Source: an uncultured bacterium (lineage in GTDB: Bacteria; Bacteroidota; Bacteroidia; Bacteroidales; Marinifilaceae). Taken from it: a stretch of DNA of 64,000 nt. Each line of letters starts with the position of its first letter. Position 1 is the first letter of the stretch. Positions 51,570 to 60,095 of the stretch are shown piece by piece. The stretch spans positions 1 through 64,000 of the forward strand of contig CAJMSX010000014.1 in assembly GCA_905216195.1 (NCBI GenBank), given 5' to 3'. The translations under genes were made by a program, and so were the position numbers. The notes beneath the pieces are model-generated. The model saw only the letters and a program-made list of their open reading frames with translations. It was not told the DNA's origin and searched no databases.

Positions 51570-54221
51570 ATGAAGAGATGTTTTTACTATGTGTTTATCC
51601 TGCTTTTAGCGGGTGGTGCACTCAGTAGTTGTCTGGACAATGAGGAGCCGAAGGGGATAGAGGAACTTCGGGGCGCCATGAGTGAGTTATATAAAGCCTA
51701 CGCTCAGGTTCAGTTATCCGAGGTGGAACTGAATAAGGCCGAAGCGGCTTTGAAAATGGCTTTGGTGGAGCAACAGAATCTGAAAAACAAACAGATTGAG
51801 GTGGAGACGGAGAAGTTGCAGATTTTGAACGAGCGGGAGAAAATTCTGAACGACCGGGAAAAACTGGAAAATGAAAAAAGGGCTGTGGACGTGGAACTGA
51901 AGCAGTTGGAACTGGTGAAAGAGCAAGCCGGTTTGGACCATCAGCAGGCTTTGCGCGAACTGGAGCTGAAAGGGAAGCAGGCTGAACTGGACACCTATAT
52001 GAAAAGGTTGGCCGTGGAGATGAAAGGGTATGAAAACCGGATACAGGAACTGGACCGGGAGTTGGAACTGGCCGTCGAAAATCATAAGGTTCTTTTGTTG
52101 AAGGCGCAGGAAGACCTGGCACGGGCTGAGAAGGCTTATGAGGATGCCCTGAAAGAAATCGAAGCACAAAAAGTGCTGCTGACGGCTGAACAGCAGCAAA
52201 TGCTGAATCCGGTTCTGGAGCAGTTGAAAGAGGTGAGAGGTAAAATCAAAGGTAAACAGGCCGAAATTGTTCAGGCGGAAAGAGATTTGATCGACCTGAT
52301 GGTGAATTTCGATCCGGAATCTTACGGAAAGAAACTGGCTTTGAAGGTAACGGAAAAAGAACTTTTACTGGCTGAGGCTCAGAAAATGAAAGACCGGGTA
52401 GCTATTTTCAATACGAAACCTTTCAGCGAATGGGAAAAACAGTTGACGGAGATGGAGGATACCCTGGCAAAAGTGAAAGTGGAACAGGATCTGATTACGA
52501 AAAAAATTGCCGAGACCGAGCTGGGAAAACAACCGTTTGAAAATAAAATCGACGAATTAAATGCTACCATAAACAAGAAAGATATCGAAAAGAATAAGCT
52601 GAACGACCAGCGCAATGAGTTGGATGATAAATATTATGAGATTCAGGATGTTGCGATTTCCGTTCCCGTTCCGGTTCTAGAAGATCTTAGTTACAGGAGC
52701 TTGTATAGGAGTCCCTATTGGAGTTTTATGAATAACACCAATGTGGAGCAGGATCCGGTTACTTCTAAAGTTTCACTGACCGATCACCTGCTTCATTTCA
52801 ATGTCGGTTTACGCGATATGAATTTGTTACTACTGGGAGCGATTGATGCGGGTAGTCAGGGACAACCATTCGGAGGTATCATTGCGGTTTTCAAAAATCT
52901 GATGATTTCCGCCGAAGATAAGGCTCAGGCCCAGTTGCTGTTAAACGATTACAACAAAGATAAGGCATTATTCGCTGCCACATATGCTGCTGCCAAAACT
53001 GCCTGGGAAAAAACCGTAACGAACTACAAAGAGGCGGAAGTCGCTTACGGATTCGGAGAAATCAAAGATCAGCAGGTGCTGGCTCGGGAAGCCTGGGAAA
53101 AATACGGAAACACCGATCCGTCTAAACGGGTGAAAAAGGATACGACGGATATGTTGGCCGCCATTAAGGGGTATGTGGACAAAAGGACGGTCTTAGACGG
53201 AGATCCGGGTTACACGGTTTGGGATCCGGTTGCCGGCGAGAACAAACCTTTGTCGGAAGTACTTACGTATGATTTTTATAAAGAATATAGTGTGAACAGC
53301 GGTATGGACAATGTAATCGGCAATGTCGTATACATGCCGCGGGTAGGAGATAACGGTCCTCAGGGCGGAGCTTATCTGGCCTGGTGGAACGCTTCATCTG
53401 AACTTTACGGCACCTCTCGTTTGACCGAACTGGCTCTGTCGGAATTTGACGGAAAACTGGTGTTGAGTGAATCCGGAAATATAATATCAACAGCTCCCGG
53501 ATTTAACGAGGTATTGAATAAACTGAATTTGGATATCTATAGCTTGCAAAACTCGCTCTGGTTTAAAAAATACAAGGCCGAATACTTGTATGACAATTTG
53601 AATTTGAGATTGAGTTTGGAGGCCGATTTACAGAAATTGTATGAGAATGCGGTTGCAAAACAGGTTGAGGTGGAAACTGCCATCAAAGCGGTAGATGCCG
53701 AAATTCAGGCTGTAGAAGATCAGATCCAAGCTATCGATGAAGAAATTACGGCCCTGAAAGAACAAATCGATGCACAGAGGGATGAGATCGCCAAGATCGA
53801 TATCGATCAGATCGACCCGCTGAAGATGATGTACGACGCTACATATAATTCCGGCATACTGGCCCGTCGCTATGCGGATCTGGACAATATCCGTACTTCT
53901 ATCCTGACGATTATGGGCGAGAACGGTACTGGCGATTTATGGTACCAGGATGCTAAGGCTGAAGAAATCAAAGCGGATATCAAACGTCTGATGAACCGGT
54001 ATGAACAAAATATCGCTGATGCCGAAGCCGCTTTGGCTCAGGCTAAGAAAGCGCTCGAACGTTTCAACCAGGGTGGTGATCAGAGACAAACCGAAATAGC
54101 CGATCAGGAACAAAAGATCAAAGATCTGACAGCAGAACTGGAAGAATTACAGAAAGAATTTACCGAATTGACGGCGAAAAAAGATGCCCTCATGGAAATA
54201 TTCGTGGGTAGCGAAAAATAA
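51570..54221 (+). CDS. Large coiled-coil surface lipoprotein, probably phase-variable
   Basis: Lipoprotein of 883 residues of unknown function. The signal ends in LSSC (Cys21), followed by LDNEEP; acidic residues just after the lipid Cys are the Bacteroidota export signal for surface exposure. Residues about 30-400 are almost pure coiled coil (heptads rich in Glu, Lys, Leu, Ala, with QAELDTYMKRL, LDRELELAV and similar). A globular centre, about 400-680, is Tyr/Trp-rich (YRSPYWSFM, GGAYLAWWNAS, DPGYTVWDPVAGE). A second coiled coil runs about 690-880. This rod-globule-rod layout suits a long surface fibre or spacer. The upstream control region is the invertible segment. An outer-membrane barrel gene follows and probably acts with it. 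No enzyme motif recognised. Confidence 0.75.
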   Translation: MKRCFYYVFILLLAGGALSSCLDNEEPKGIEELRGAMSELYKAYAQVQLSEVELNKAEAALKMALVEQQNLKNKQIEVETEKLQILNEREKILNDREKLENEKRAVDVELKQLELVKEQAGLDHQQALRELELKGKQAELDTYMKRLAVEMKGYENRIQELDRELELAVENHKVLLLKAQEDLARAEKAYEDALKEIEAQKVLLTAEQQQMLNPVLEQLKEVRGKIKGKQAEIVQAERDLIDLMVNFDPESYGKKLALKVTEKELLLAEAQKMKDRVAIFNTKPFSEWEKQLTEMEDTLAKVKVEQDLITKKIAETELGKQPFENKIDELNATINKKDIEKNKLNDQRNELDDKYYEIQDVAISVPVPVLEDLSYRSLYRSPYWSFMNNTNVEQDPVTSKVSLTDHLLHFNVGLRDMNLLLLGAIDAGSQGQPFGGIIAVFKNLMISAEDKAQAQLLLNDYNKDKALFAATYAAAKTAWEKTVTNYKEAEVAYGFGEIKDQQVLAREAWEKYGNTDPSKRVKKDTTDMLAAIKGYVDKRTVLDGDPGYTVWDPVAGENKPLSEVLTYDFYKEYSVNSGMDNVIGNVVYMPRVGDNGPQGGAYLAWWNASSELYGTSRLTELALSEFDGKLVLSESGNIISTAPGFNEVLNKLNLDIYSLQNSLWFKKYKAEYLYDNLNLRLSLEADLQKLYENAVAKQVEVETAIKAVDAEIQAVEDQIQAIDEEITALKEQIDAQRDEIAKIDIDQIDPLKMMYDATYNSGILARRYADLDNIRTSILTIMGENGTGDLWYQDAKAEEIKADIKRLMNRYEQNIADAEAALAQAKKALERFNQGGDQRQTEIADQEQKIKDLTAELEELQKEFTELTAKKDALMEIFVGSEK

Positions 54222-54247
54222 AAACAGCAGAACAGATTAGTAGAACA

Positions 54248-54277
54248 GTCCGGAGATCCCCTTTAGGATTTCCGGAC
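54248..54277 (+). promoter_or_regulatory. Intercistronic hairpin
   Basis: GTCCGGAGATCC (54248-54259) and GGATTTCCGGAC (54266-54277) form a 12-bp stem (one G-T pair) in the 71-base gap between the lipoprotein and barrel genes. There is no T-run, so it is more likely an RNA-stability or processing element than a terminator. Confidence 0.6.
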
Positions 54278-54292
54278 CTAAAACCGAATACA

Positions 54293-55156
54293 ATGATCAA
54301 TAAACCATGCATATTATTTCTTGCCTTCCTGTTGTTCTTGCCTTTTTTTACGGAGGGACAGGAAGCGGAGAATGATGGCGTGTCGTTTTCCCCATCCAAA
54401 GGAGAGTGGCAGATTTCCCTTTTATTCGGGAACGGTACTTTTTTCCGTCAGTACGACGGGATGAATTACCTGTTACCGACCCACGGGGGGCAGAGCGTAG
54501 GTCTGCCCGGAGAGGGGAATCAGTCCGGAGACCCGGGCATGTACCTGAATCTGGGGACGATCGGAGAGAATAGTGTAGTCAACATAGCCGGAATCCAGGT
54601 AAAATACTTTCTGACGGAACGTTGGAGTCTGAATGCCATGTTCAGTATGAATATCAGTCTGACGCCGAAGAAGGATTTTGTTTCGGGCGACGCTTCCGTC
54701 CCGGAAATGCCGGTTCCCGCCTACAAGTATGTAGAAGGCCGGATGAACAACAGTTGGATGGCTAATGTGGGTTCCGACTACTATTTTCGCACAAAAAACG
54801 CACGCATCAATCCCTATCTGGGAGCCGTAGCCGGTTTCCAGATGGCGCGTCTGGAAACGAATACTCCCTATACGGGAGAAACTGTAACTGACCCGGGAAC
54901 CGGGGAAGAACAGCCGGTGGAACTGTACCGTTCTTCTCACCGCTCCGGTCAGATCTGGGGAATGGAAGGTTCTTTGGTGGCCGGCATAGAATTCAGTCTG
55001 ATGAAAGGACTGGTGCTGGGCTTCGAAGTACGTCCGGTTTCCTACAATTACAGCCGTATTCAGATCAAACCTTCGGGTATGTCGCCTTACGAGGCCGACC
55101 ATCATAATATCCGTTTATTTACTCTTCCGAACCTCAAACTCGGAATGCGGTTTTAA
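54293..55156 (+). CDS. Outer-membrane beta-barrel protein
   Basis: Exported protein of 287 residues with a signal peptide ending near FTEGQ. The body alternates aromatic and polar residues in barrel strands (WQISLLFGNGTFF, WSLNAMFSMNISL, PYLGAVAGFQMARL) and ends in KLGMRF, a C-terminal Phe as recognised by the BAM complex. It resembles the outer_memb_beta_brl/OmpA-barrel-like small porin families without a peptidoglycan domain. No promoter box in the gap, so it is co-transcribed with the coiled-coil lipoprotein and would share its phase variation. A terminator follows at 55170. Confidence 0.78.
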   Translation: MINKPCILFLAFLLFLPFFTEGQEAENDGVSFSPSKGEWQISLLFGNGTFFRQYDGMNYLLPTHGGQSVGLPGEGNQSGDPGMYLNLGTIGENSVVNIAGIQVKYFLTERWSLNAMFSMNISLTPKKDFVSGDASVPEMPVPAYKYVEGRMNNSWMANVGSDYYFRTKNARINPYLGAVAGFQMARLETNTPYTGETVTDPGTGEEQPVELYRSSHRSGQIWGMEGSLVAGIEFSLMKGLVLGFEVRPVSYNYSRIQIKPSGMSPYEADHHNIRLFTLPNLKLGMRF

Positions 55157-55169
55157 ACCGGAATGGCAT

Positions 55170-55205
55170 ACAGGGAGTATCTTCTTTTAGATTCTCCCTG
55201 TTTTA
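55170..55205 (+). terminator. Terminator of lipoprotein-barrel operon
   Basis: ACAGGGAG (55170-55177) pairs with CTCCCTGT (55194-55201), extended inside by ATCT/AGAT, then TTT. Confidence 0.75.
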
Positions 55206-55260
55206 CTATGCTTACAACCGTAGCTCGGTTTTATCCGCATCCCTCTATATGGGTCGTATT

Positions 55261-55614
55261 ATGAACAATCAGGTAAATATAGGAGAAATCATTCGTTTAG
55301 AATTCGAAAAAACCGGCTGGTCGGTGTCCCGTTTTGCAGAAATGATCGGAAAAGACCGGACGGTAGTTTATCACATTTTCAGACGTAAAACGATAGATAC
55401 GGCCCTGTTGTACGATATTTCCATGGTATTGAATGTGGATTTTTTCCAATTCTATTCCGGTCAATTAAGCGCCGACAATGAAATCATCCGTCAGAGGCAA
55501 CCGGATAACGGATCCCGGCCCGTACCGGCAGTTAAAAAAAGGAAAGTGTGGATGGAAGTGGAATTGGCGGAAGAAGAGTATCGTGGTTTTTTGGAAAATT
55601 ATTTATCCCCTTAA
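55261..55614 (+). CDS. Helix-turn-helix DNA-binding protein (XRE-like)
   Basis: Small regulator of about 117 residues. Residues 5-65 form an XRE-like HTH (IGEIIRLEFEKTGWSVSRFAEMIGKDRTVVYHIFRRKTIDT), and KVLNVDFFQFYS-like text closes the domain, as in a common Bacteroidota single-domain HTH family. The C-terminal 45 residues are polar and end in an acidic helix (VELAEEEYRGFLENYL). ATG at 55261 matches the family start (MNNQVNIGE); an ATG at 55249 would add four residues. It lies directly after the phase-variable operon, but a regulatory link is not shown. Confidence 0.78.
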   Translation: MNNQVNIGEIIRLEFEKTGWSVSRFAEMIGKDRTVVYHIFRRKTIDTALLYDISMVLNVDFFQFYSGQLSADNEIIRQRQPDNGSRPVPAVKKRKVWMEVELAEEEYRGFLENYLSP

Positions 55615-55641
55615 CATACCGCTTTTCTTTTTTCCTCTTCG

Positions 55642-55649
55642 TATATTTG
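55642..55649 (+). promoter_or_regulatory. -7 box immediately before TatD-family gene
   Basis: TATATTTG, exact consensus, only 7 bases before the ATG at 55657. If used, the mRNA would be leaderless or nearly so. Confidence 0.45.
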
Positions 55650-55656
55650 CAGCACG

Positions 55657-56304
55657 ATGGAAAAGTTGGTCGATATACATACCCACCGGAAGGGAAGTGG
55701 AATTTATATTTTTAACAGCGGGACGGAAGCCGGTTGTCCCGGTGGGGAAGACGCCTATTGTTCCCTGGGAATTCATCCCCTGTTTTTTCCTTCCGATCCG
55801 GAAAACCGTTTGGCTGACATAGCTCTTGCCGCAGAAAAAAAAGCGATTGTGGCCGTCGGAGAAGCGGGTTTGGATCGAAATAGCGAGACTCCCTTACCGC
55901 TGCAACTGAAATGGCTGGAAAGGCAGGTCGAACTCTCCGAGCAAGAGGGACTTCCCCTTATCCTGCATTGTGTAAGAGCCTTCCCGGAATTGATTTCTCT
56001 GTATAAGAAGCGGGCTCCCCTTCAGGCATGGATTATCCATGGGTATAACAACCGGCGGGAAATATTGGCGGAACTTCTCAGACACGGGTTCTATATTTCC
56101 GCGGGGAAAAACCTGTTTGTTCCGGGTTCGAATATCCGGTGTTTGTTGGGGGAAATTCCTCCGGACCGCTTGTTGATGGAAACGGACGATTCCTCTTATT
56201 CCATCGAAGAAATATACGAAGAGGCGGCCCGTTTACTGGGCCTGGAAGTCCCGGCACTGGCCCGGACGGTTTATATTAACTTTCAACGAATTTTTAAGAT
56301 CTGA
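55657..56304 (+). CDS. TatD family metal-dependent hydrolase
   Basis: Short TatD-type hydrolase of 215 residues. The metal site His8-x-His10 (DIHTHR), GEAGLDR (Glu), LHC and IHGY His, and a late METDDS Asp make the complete TIM-barrel metal set. Bacteroidota have this compact form besides full-length TatD nucleases. It probably acts on nucleic-acid ends or other phosphoesters. tcdA starts 6 bases after its stop. Confidence 0.85.
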   Translation: MEKLVDIHTHRKGSGIYIFNSGTEAGCPGGEDAYCSLGIHPLFFPSDPENRLADIALAAEKKAIVAVGEAGLDRNSETPLPLQLKWLERQVELSEQEGLPLILHCVRAFPELISLYKKRAPLQAWIIHGYNNRREILAELLRHGFYISAGKNLFVPGSNIRCLLGEIPPDRLLMETDDSSYSIEEIYEEAARLLGLEVPALARTVYINFQRIFKI

Positions 56305-56310
56305 GAGTAT

Positions 56311-57027
56311 ATGGCGGAATGGTTATGCAGGACGGAATTGCTACTGGGGAAAGAACGCTTGGAACGCTTGAAAAAAGCACATGTGCTGGTAGCCGGCTTA
56401 GGAGGTGTAGGCGCTTATGCTGCCGAGCAATTGTGCCGGGCCGGCATAGGGGAATTAACGGTGATCGACGGAGATGTGGTGGAGCCTACCAATAAAAACC
56501 GTCAGTTGCCGGCATTGGACAGTACGGTGGGGCGTTCCAAAGCCGAATTGATGGCGGTTCGTTTGCAGGATATCAATCCCGAGCTTAAGCTTCATGTCAT
56601 TCCCGATTTTATCAGAGACGACCGGATGATCGAAATCTTGGATGCGGCAAAATACGATTATGTGGTCGATGCGATCGATACCTTGGCTCCCAAATTGTTT
56701 CTACTGTTTCACAGCGTACAAAAAGGATTGCCCATTGTCAGTTCTATGGGGTCGGGGGGCAAACTCGATCCTGCTAAAATCGAAGTGGCGGATATTTCCA
56801 AAAGTTATAATTGCCATTTGGCCCGGATGTTACGAAAACGGCTTCATAAACTGGGGGTATACGAAGGGGTGAAAGTCGTTTTTTCATCCGAATTTACCGA
56901 TCCTTCGGCCGTAGTTTTGGTGGAGAGCCGGAATAAAAAATCGAACGTAGGTACGATTTCTTATATGCCGCCTTTGTTCGGCTGTTTTGTTGCTTCGGTA
57001 GTGATCCGGGATCTGATCGGAGGATAG
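56311..57027 (+). CDS. tcdA: tRNA threonylcarbamoyladenosine dehydratase (TcdA/CsdL, ThiF-like)
   Basis: E1-like enzyme of 238 residues that cyclises t6A37 in tRNA to ct6A with ATP. The ATP loop GLGGVG is at 29-34 (AGLGGVGAYAAEQLCRAGIG), followed by DGDVVEPTNKNRQ and DAIDTLAPK, which are the family hallmarks (NxxRQ, D.idt...K). SSMGSGGKLDPAKIEVADI is characteristic of TcdA rather than MoeB or ThiF. Forms an operon with the TatD-type gene and converges with the DUF3276 gene at a shared terminator. Confidence 0.92.
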   Translation: MAEWLCRTELLLGKERLERLKKAHVLVAGLGGVGAYAAEQLCRAGIGELTVIDGDVVEPTNKNRQLPALDSTVGRSKAELMAVRLQDINPELKLHVIPDFIRDDRMIEILDAAKYDYVVDAIDTLAPKLFLLFHSVQKGLPIVSSMGSGGKLDPAKIEVADISKSYNCHLARMLRKRLHKLGVYEGVKVVFSSEFTDPSAVVLVESRNKKSNVGTISYMPPLFGCFVASVVIRDLIGG

Positions 57028-57109
57028 GACCCGATTTCCGCAAGCGGTGGGCAACAGTTCACTCCTGGGGTATATGGGAGAATTCCGGACGGGAAGGGAT
57101 AGGCTAAAA

Positions 57110-57137
57110 AAAAGATGCCCGGCAGCAGACATCTTTT
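57110..57137. terminator. Bidirectional terminator between tcdA and DUF3276 gene
   Basis: AAAAGATG (57110-57117) and CATCTTTT (57130-57137) with a 12-base loop; T-rich on both strands after the stem. Confidence 0.75.
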
Positions 57138-57145
57138 AATTTCTT

Positions 57146-57490
57146 TTAAATCTGATCGAAATCTACGTCGAACTCGCTTTTTTTCTCTTGCGGTGTGCCC
57201 ACCGGATTTTCCCCATTCAACAGGGCTTTGATGTAATTTACCACTTCTTCCAGTCCTTCACTGAATTTTTCAAAGTCTTCTTTATATAAAAAGATTTTGT
57301 GTTTCTCAAAGTTCTGTGTACCGTTGTCGTCGAATTTCTTTTTACTTTCCGTAATTGTCAGATAGTAGTCGTTATTACGAGTAGCCTTAACATCGAAAAA
57401 ATAAGTTCTTTTCCCTGCCCTCACGGCCTTAGAATAGATTTCCTCCCGATCATTCGTTTCCATTCCTTCTTTTTTTTCGTATCCTTCCAT
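57146..57490 (-). CDS. DUF3276 (PUR-alpha-like) nucleic-acid-binding protein, copy 1
   Basis: Small protein of 114 residues of the bacterial PUR family, which folds like one eukaryotic PUR-alpha repeat and binds single-stranded nucleic acid. The core IYSKAVRAGKRTYFFDVKATRNNDYYLTITESKK is almost identical to the second copy at 61171. A C-terminal tail (VGTPQEKKSEFDVDFDQI) is unique to this copy. The start is placed at 57490 because the -7 box at 57534-57527 predicts RNA from about 57520, which excludes the longer frame; Met at 57463 is an alternative. Confidence 0.85.
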   Translation of the reverse strand: MEGYEKKEGMETNDREEIYSKAVRAGKRTYFFDVKATRNNDYYLTITESKKKFDDNGTQNFEKHKIFLYKEDFEKFSEGLEEVVNYIKALLNGENPVGTPQEKKSEFDVDFDQI

Positions 57491-57526
57491 TTTGTGCTCA
57501 AAATTATTAATTAGACTTACGCGCTT

Positions 57527-57534
57527 CAAATGTA
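57527..57534 (-). promoter_or_regulatory. -7 box of DUF3276 copy 1
   Basis: TACATTTG on the minus strand, exact consensus. Its surroundings (T-run, C, box, then AAGCG) closely match those of the promoter of copy 2 at 61136. Confidence 0.55.
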
Positions 57535-57626
57535 GGAAAAAAAGACAATAACCGTAACAAATTCTTAATTTTTTTTACGGGATGTTTGGTGAAACGGTTA
57601 ATTGAGAAGATTTATTGAAAAAGGAG

Positions 57627-57658
57627 TTGAGCGATTTTAAAATAAAAACCTATCTTTG
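57627..57658 (+). promoter_or_regulatory. Promoter of trpS
   Basis: TTG (57627-57629), 21-base spacer, TATCTTTG (57651-57658). Start near 57665 supports the ATG at 57687. Confidence 0.7.
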
Positions 57659-57686
57659 TGTGCTAAAAATTTTTAAATGTGTTAAA

Positions 57687-58685
57687 ATGGAAACAGTCGT
57701 AAGTGGGATCAGGCCCACAGGAAATTTGCATTTGGGGAATTATTTCGGAGCGGTAAAAAATTTTCTGCGTTTACAGGATGAATACCGGTGTTTCTTTTTT
57801 ATCGCCGACTGGCATTCTCTGACGACTCACCCTCATCCGGGGGATGTGATGGGAAATGTGCGTAAGATTCTGGCGGAATACCTGGCTTGCGGAATCGATC
57901 CGGAGAAGGCGGCTATTTACGTACAGAGCGACATCAAAGAGATATTGGAGTTGTATCTGTTTTTGAATATGAATGCCTATCTCGGGGAGTTGGAGCGGGT
58001 GACTTCTTTCAAAGAAAAAGCGAGAAAACAGCCGGATAATGTAAATGCAGGCCTTTTGACTTATCCGACTTTAATGGCTGCCGATATTATCATTCATAAG
58101 GCCGACAAGGTGCCCGTAGGGAAAGACCAGGAGCAGAACATGGAAATGGCCCGGAAGTTCGCCCGTCGTTTTAACACCATTTACGGGGTAGATTTTTTTC
58201 CTGAACCTGAGTCTTATGCTTTTTCCGGGGAGGCATTAAAAGTACCCGGTCTGGACGGGTCGGGAAAAATGGGAAAATCGGAAGGGAATGCCATTTACCT
58301 GATCGACGATGCGGCTACGATCCGGAAGAAAGTGATGAAAGCCGTGACGGATAGCGGTCCTACGGAGCCTAACAGCGTAAAGCCCGAACCGATAGAAAAC
58401 CTCTTCACCCTGTTTAAGATCGTGTCTACAGCCGATACGTATGAATATTTCAATGAAAAATACAACAGTTGTCAGATCCGTTACGGAGATATGAAGAAAC
58501 AGCTGGCCGAAGATATTATCCGTTTTACGACCCCTATCCGGGAGCGGATACTGGAGATTTCTTCCGATGTGGAATATATGGACCGGGTAGCGGCCCGGGG
58601 AGCGGAAAAAGCCCGGGAAAGCGCCGGTGAAACAATGCGGGAGGTACGAAAAATAATAGGGTTCAGATCATGTACGAATATATAA
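57687..58685 (+). CDS. trpS: Tryptophan--tRNA ligase
   Basis: Class I aminoacyl-tRNA synthetase of 332 residues that charges tRNA-Trp. The HIGH motif is HLGN (15-18, in GIRPTGNLHLGNYFGA) and KMSKS is KMGKS (194-198). The open frame extends 24 codons upstream, but the ATG at 57687 gives the universal N-terminus and fits the promoter. Its last 16 bases overlap the start of ruvA, so the two are coupled. Confidence 0.96.
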   Translation: METVVSGIRPTGNLHLGNYFGAVKNFLRLQDEYRCFFFIADWHSLTTHPHPGDVMGNVRKILAEYLACGIDPEKAAIYVQSDIKEILELYLFLNMNAYLGELERVTSFKEKARKQPDNVNAGLLTYPTLMAADIIIHKADKVPVGKDQEQNMEMARKFARRFNTIYGVDFFPEPESYAFSGEALKVPGLDGSGKMGKSEGNAIYLIDDAATIRKKVMKAVTDSGPTEPNSVKPEPIENLFTLFKIVSTADTYEYFNEKYNSCQIRYGDMKKQLAEDIIRFTTPIRERILEISSDVEYMDRVAARGAEKARESAGETMREVRKIIGFRSCTNI

Positions 58686-59248
58686 AGGGTCTTTTGGCAG
58701 AGGCTGCCCCTACGTATGCTGTGATCGAGTGTGGAGGAGTGGGATATTATCTGAATATTTCGGTAAATACCTATTCTAAAATTGCCGGAAGTAAGGAGGT
58801 ATGTCTGTATGCGCATTTGATTGTGCGGGAAGATGCCCATTTGTTATACGGTTTTTTTACCCGGGAAGAAAGGACTTTGTTTCGTCAATTGATTTCGGTT
58901 TCAGGCATCGGTGCGAATACGGCCGGGGTCATGCTGAGTTCCATGACGACCGATGAAATTGTCCAGGCGATTCTGACGGAAAACGTCAGCGCCATTAAAA
59001 GTGTGAAAGGGATCGGTTTGAAAACGGCCCAGCGGGTGATTATCGAATTGAAAGATAAGGTGGGCACTTCGGGGGGGACGGATCAGACGTTATTTACATC
59101 CGGTTCTTTGAAGGAAGAGGCTTTGTCCGCTTTGGTAATGCTGGGATTTGTGAAAACGCAGGCTTCCAAGGTCCTGGAACGTATTTTGGCTTCCGGGGAA
59201 AATATTTCCGTGGAAGAGTTGATCAAACAAGCGCTCCGGCAATTGTAA
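58670..59248 (+). CDS. ruvA: Holliday junction branch migration protein RuvA
   Basis: Holliday-junction-binding subunit of RuvAB, 192 residues. It has the OB domain (MYEYIKGLLAEA...VIECGGVGYYLNIS), two helix-hairpin-helix motifs (LISVSGIGANTAG and VKGIGLKTAQRVIIELKDK), and the RuvB-binding C-terminal three-helix domain (KEEALSALVMLGFVK). Overlaps trpS by 16 bases. Confidence 0.96.
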   Translation: MYEYIKGLLAEAAPTYAVIECGGVGYYLNISVNTYSKIAGSKEVCLYAHLIVREDAHLLYGFFTREERTLFRQLISVSGIGANTAGVMLSSMTTDEIVQAILTENVSAIKSVKGIGLKTAQRVIIELKDKVGTSGGTDQTLFTSGSLKEEALSALVMLGFVKTQASKVLERILASGENISVEELIKQALRQL

Positions 59249-59428
59249 ACCGCTTGGAAGAACAGCTGGGGAGGGGGCCGGCAGAAGGATTTTCCCTCCT
59301 GTACCGGAGAAATAGGGTAACCTTCCCTGTTTTTTGCCGTTTTATATCTGACGGTTTTTTATCGGTAGGCCCGAATCTGCCGACTTTCGTCCGGAAAAGA
59401 AGAGAAACCGTTAATTAAATTTCAATAC

Positions 59429-60067
59429 ATGGAAATAAAAATATTTGTAAATAATCCCTGGCAACAGAATACGGTTGTGTTATACGATCAGACGGGGGAG
59501 GCCGTCATCATCGATTGCGGTTGTTACAGCGAGGAAGAGCGCAGAAAAGTAGCGGCTTTTCTGAGCGTAGAGAAATTGCAGCCGGTGGCTTTGCTGAATA
59601 CCCATCTTCATATCGATCATATTTTCGGTAATCAGTTTGTGAAAGATACTTACGGACTGGAAACTCAGGCGAGTCCCGACGACGAGTACCTGATCGAAAA
59701 TGCCATCGGATATGCAGCTATGCTCGGTGTAAGAGGCATAGCCCAGCCTCCCGGAATCGGTACTTATCTGAAAGAGGGAGATCCGGTAAAATTCGGTTGT
59801 TCGGAATTGAAAGTGATTGCCGTTCCCGGACATTCCCCGGGGGGCTTGTGTTTTTACAGTGCTTCCGACCGGTTGTTGATAGCAGGAGATGTTTTGTTTG
59901 CCGGAAGTATCGGCCGGTCCGACTTACCGGGCGGAGACGGGGAGCTGCTGATTCGGGAGATAAGAAAGAAATTATTTGTATTGCCGGACGATGTGCGGGT
60001 GATTCCGGGACATGGGCCGGCGACGACCCTGGGAGAGGAAAAGAGATATAACCCGTTTTTCCGTTAA
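59429..60067 (+). CDS. MBL-fold metallo-hydrolase (glyoxalase II-like)
   Basis: Metallo-beta-lactamase-fold hydrolase of 212 residues. The metal motif is His59-Leu-His61-Ile-Asp63-His64, with further ligands in VPGHSPGG, AGDVLF and PGHGPATT. Sequence type is glyoxalase-II-like (YcbL group), i.e. thioester or related hydrolysis, in the cytoplasm. ATG at 59429. mtnN starts 28 bases after its stop on the same strand, so they may be co-transcribed. No exact -7 box upstream; the preceding 180 bases contain only a weak CCGTT/GACGG hairpin with a T-run. Confidence 0.86.
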   Translation: MEIKIFVNNPWQQNTVVLYDQTGEAVIIDCGCYSEEERRKVAAFLSVEKLQPVALLNTHLHIDHIFGNQFVKDTYGLETQASPDDEYLIENAIGYAAMLGVRGIAQPPGIGTYLKEGDPVKFGCSELKVIAVPGHSPGGLCFYSASDRLLIAGDVLFAGSIGRSDLPGGDGELLIREIRKKLFVLPDDVRVIPGHGPATTLGEEKRYNPFFR

Positions 60068-60095
60068 CGGCACAGGTGTACAGTTTATTACAAGT

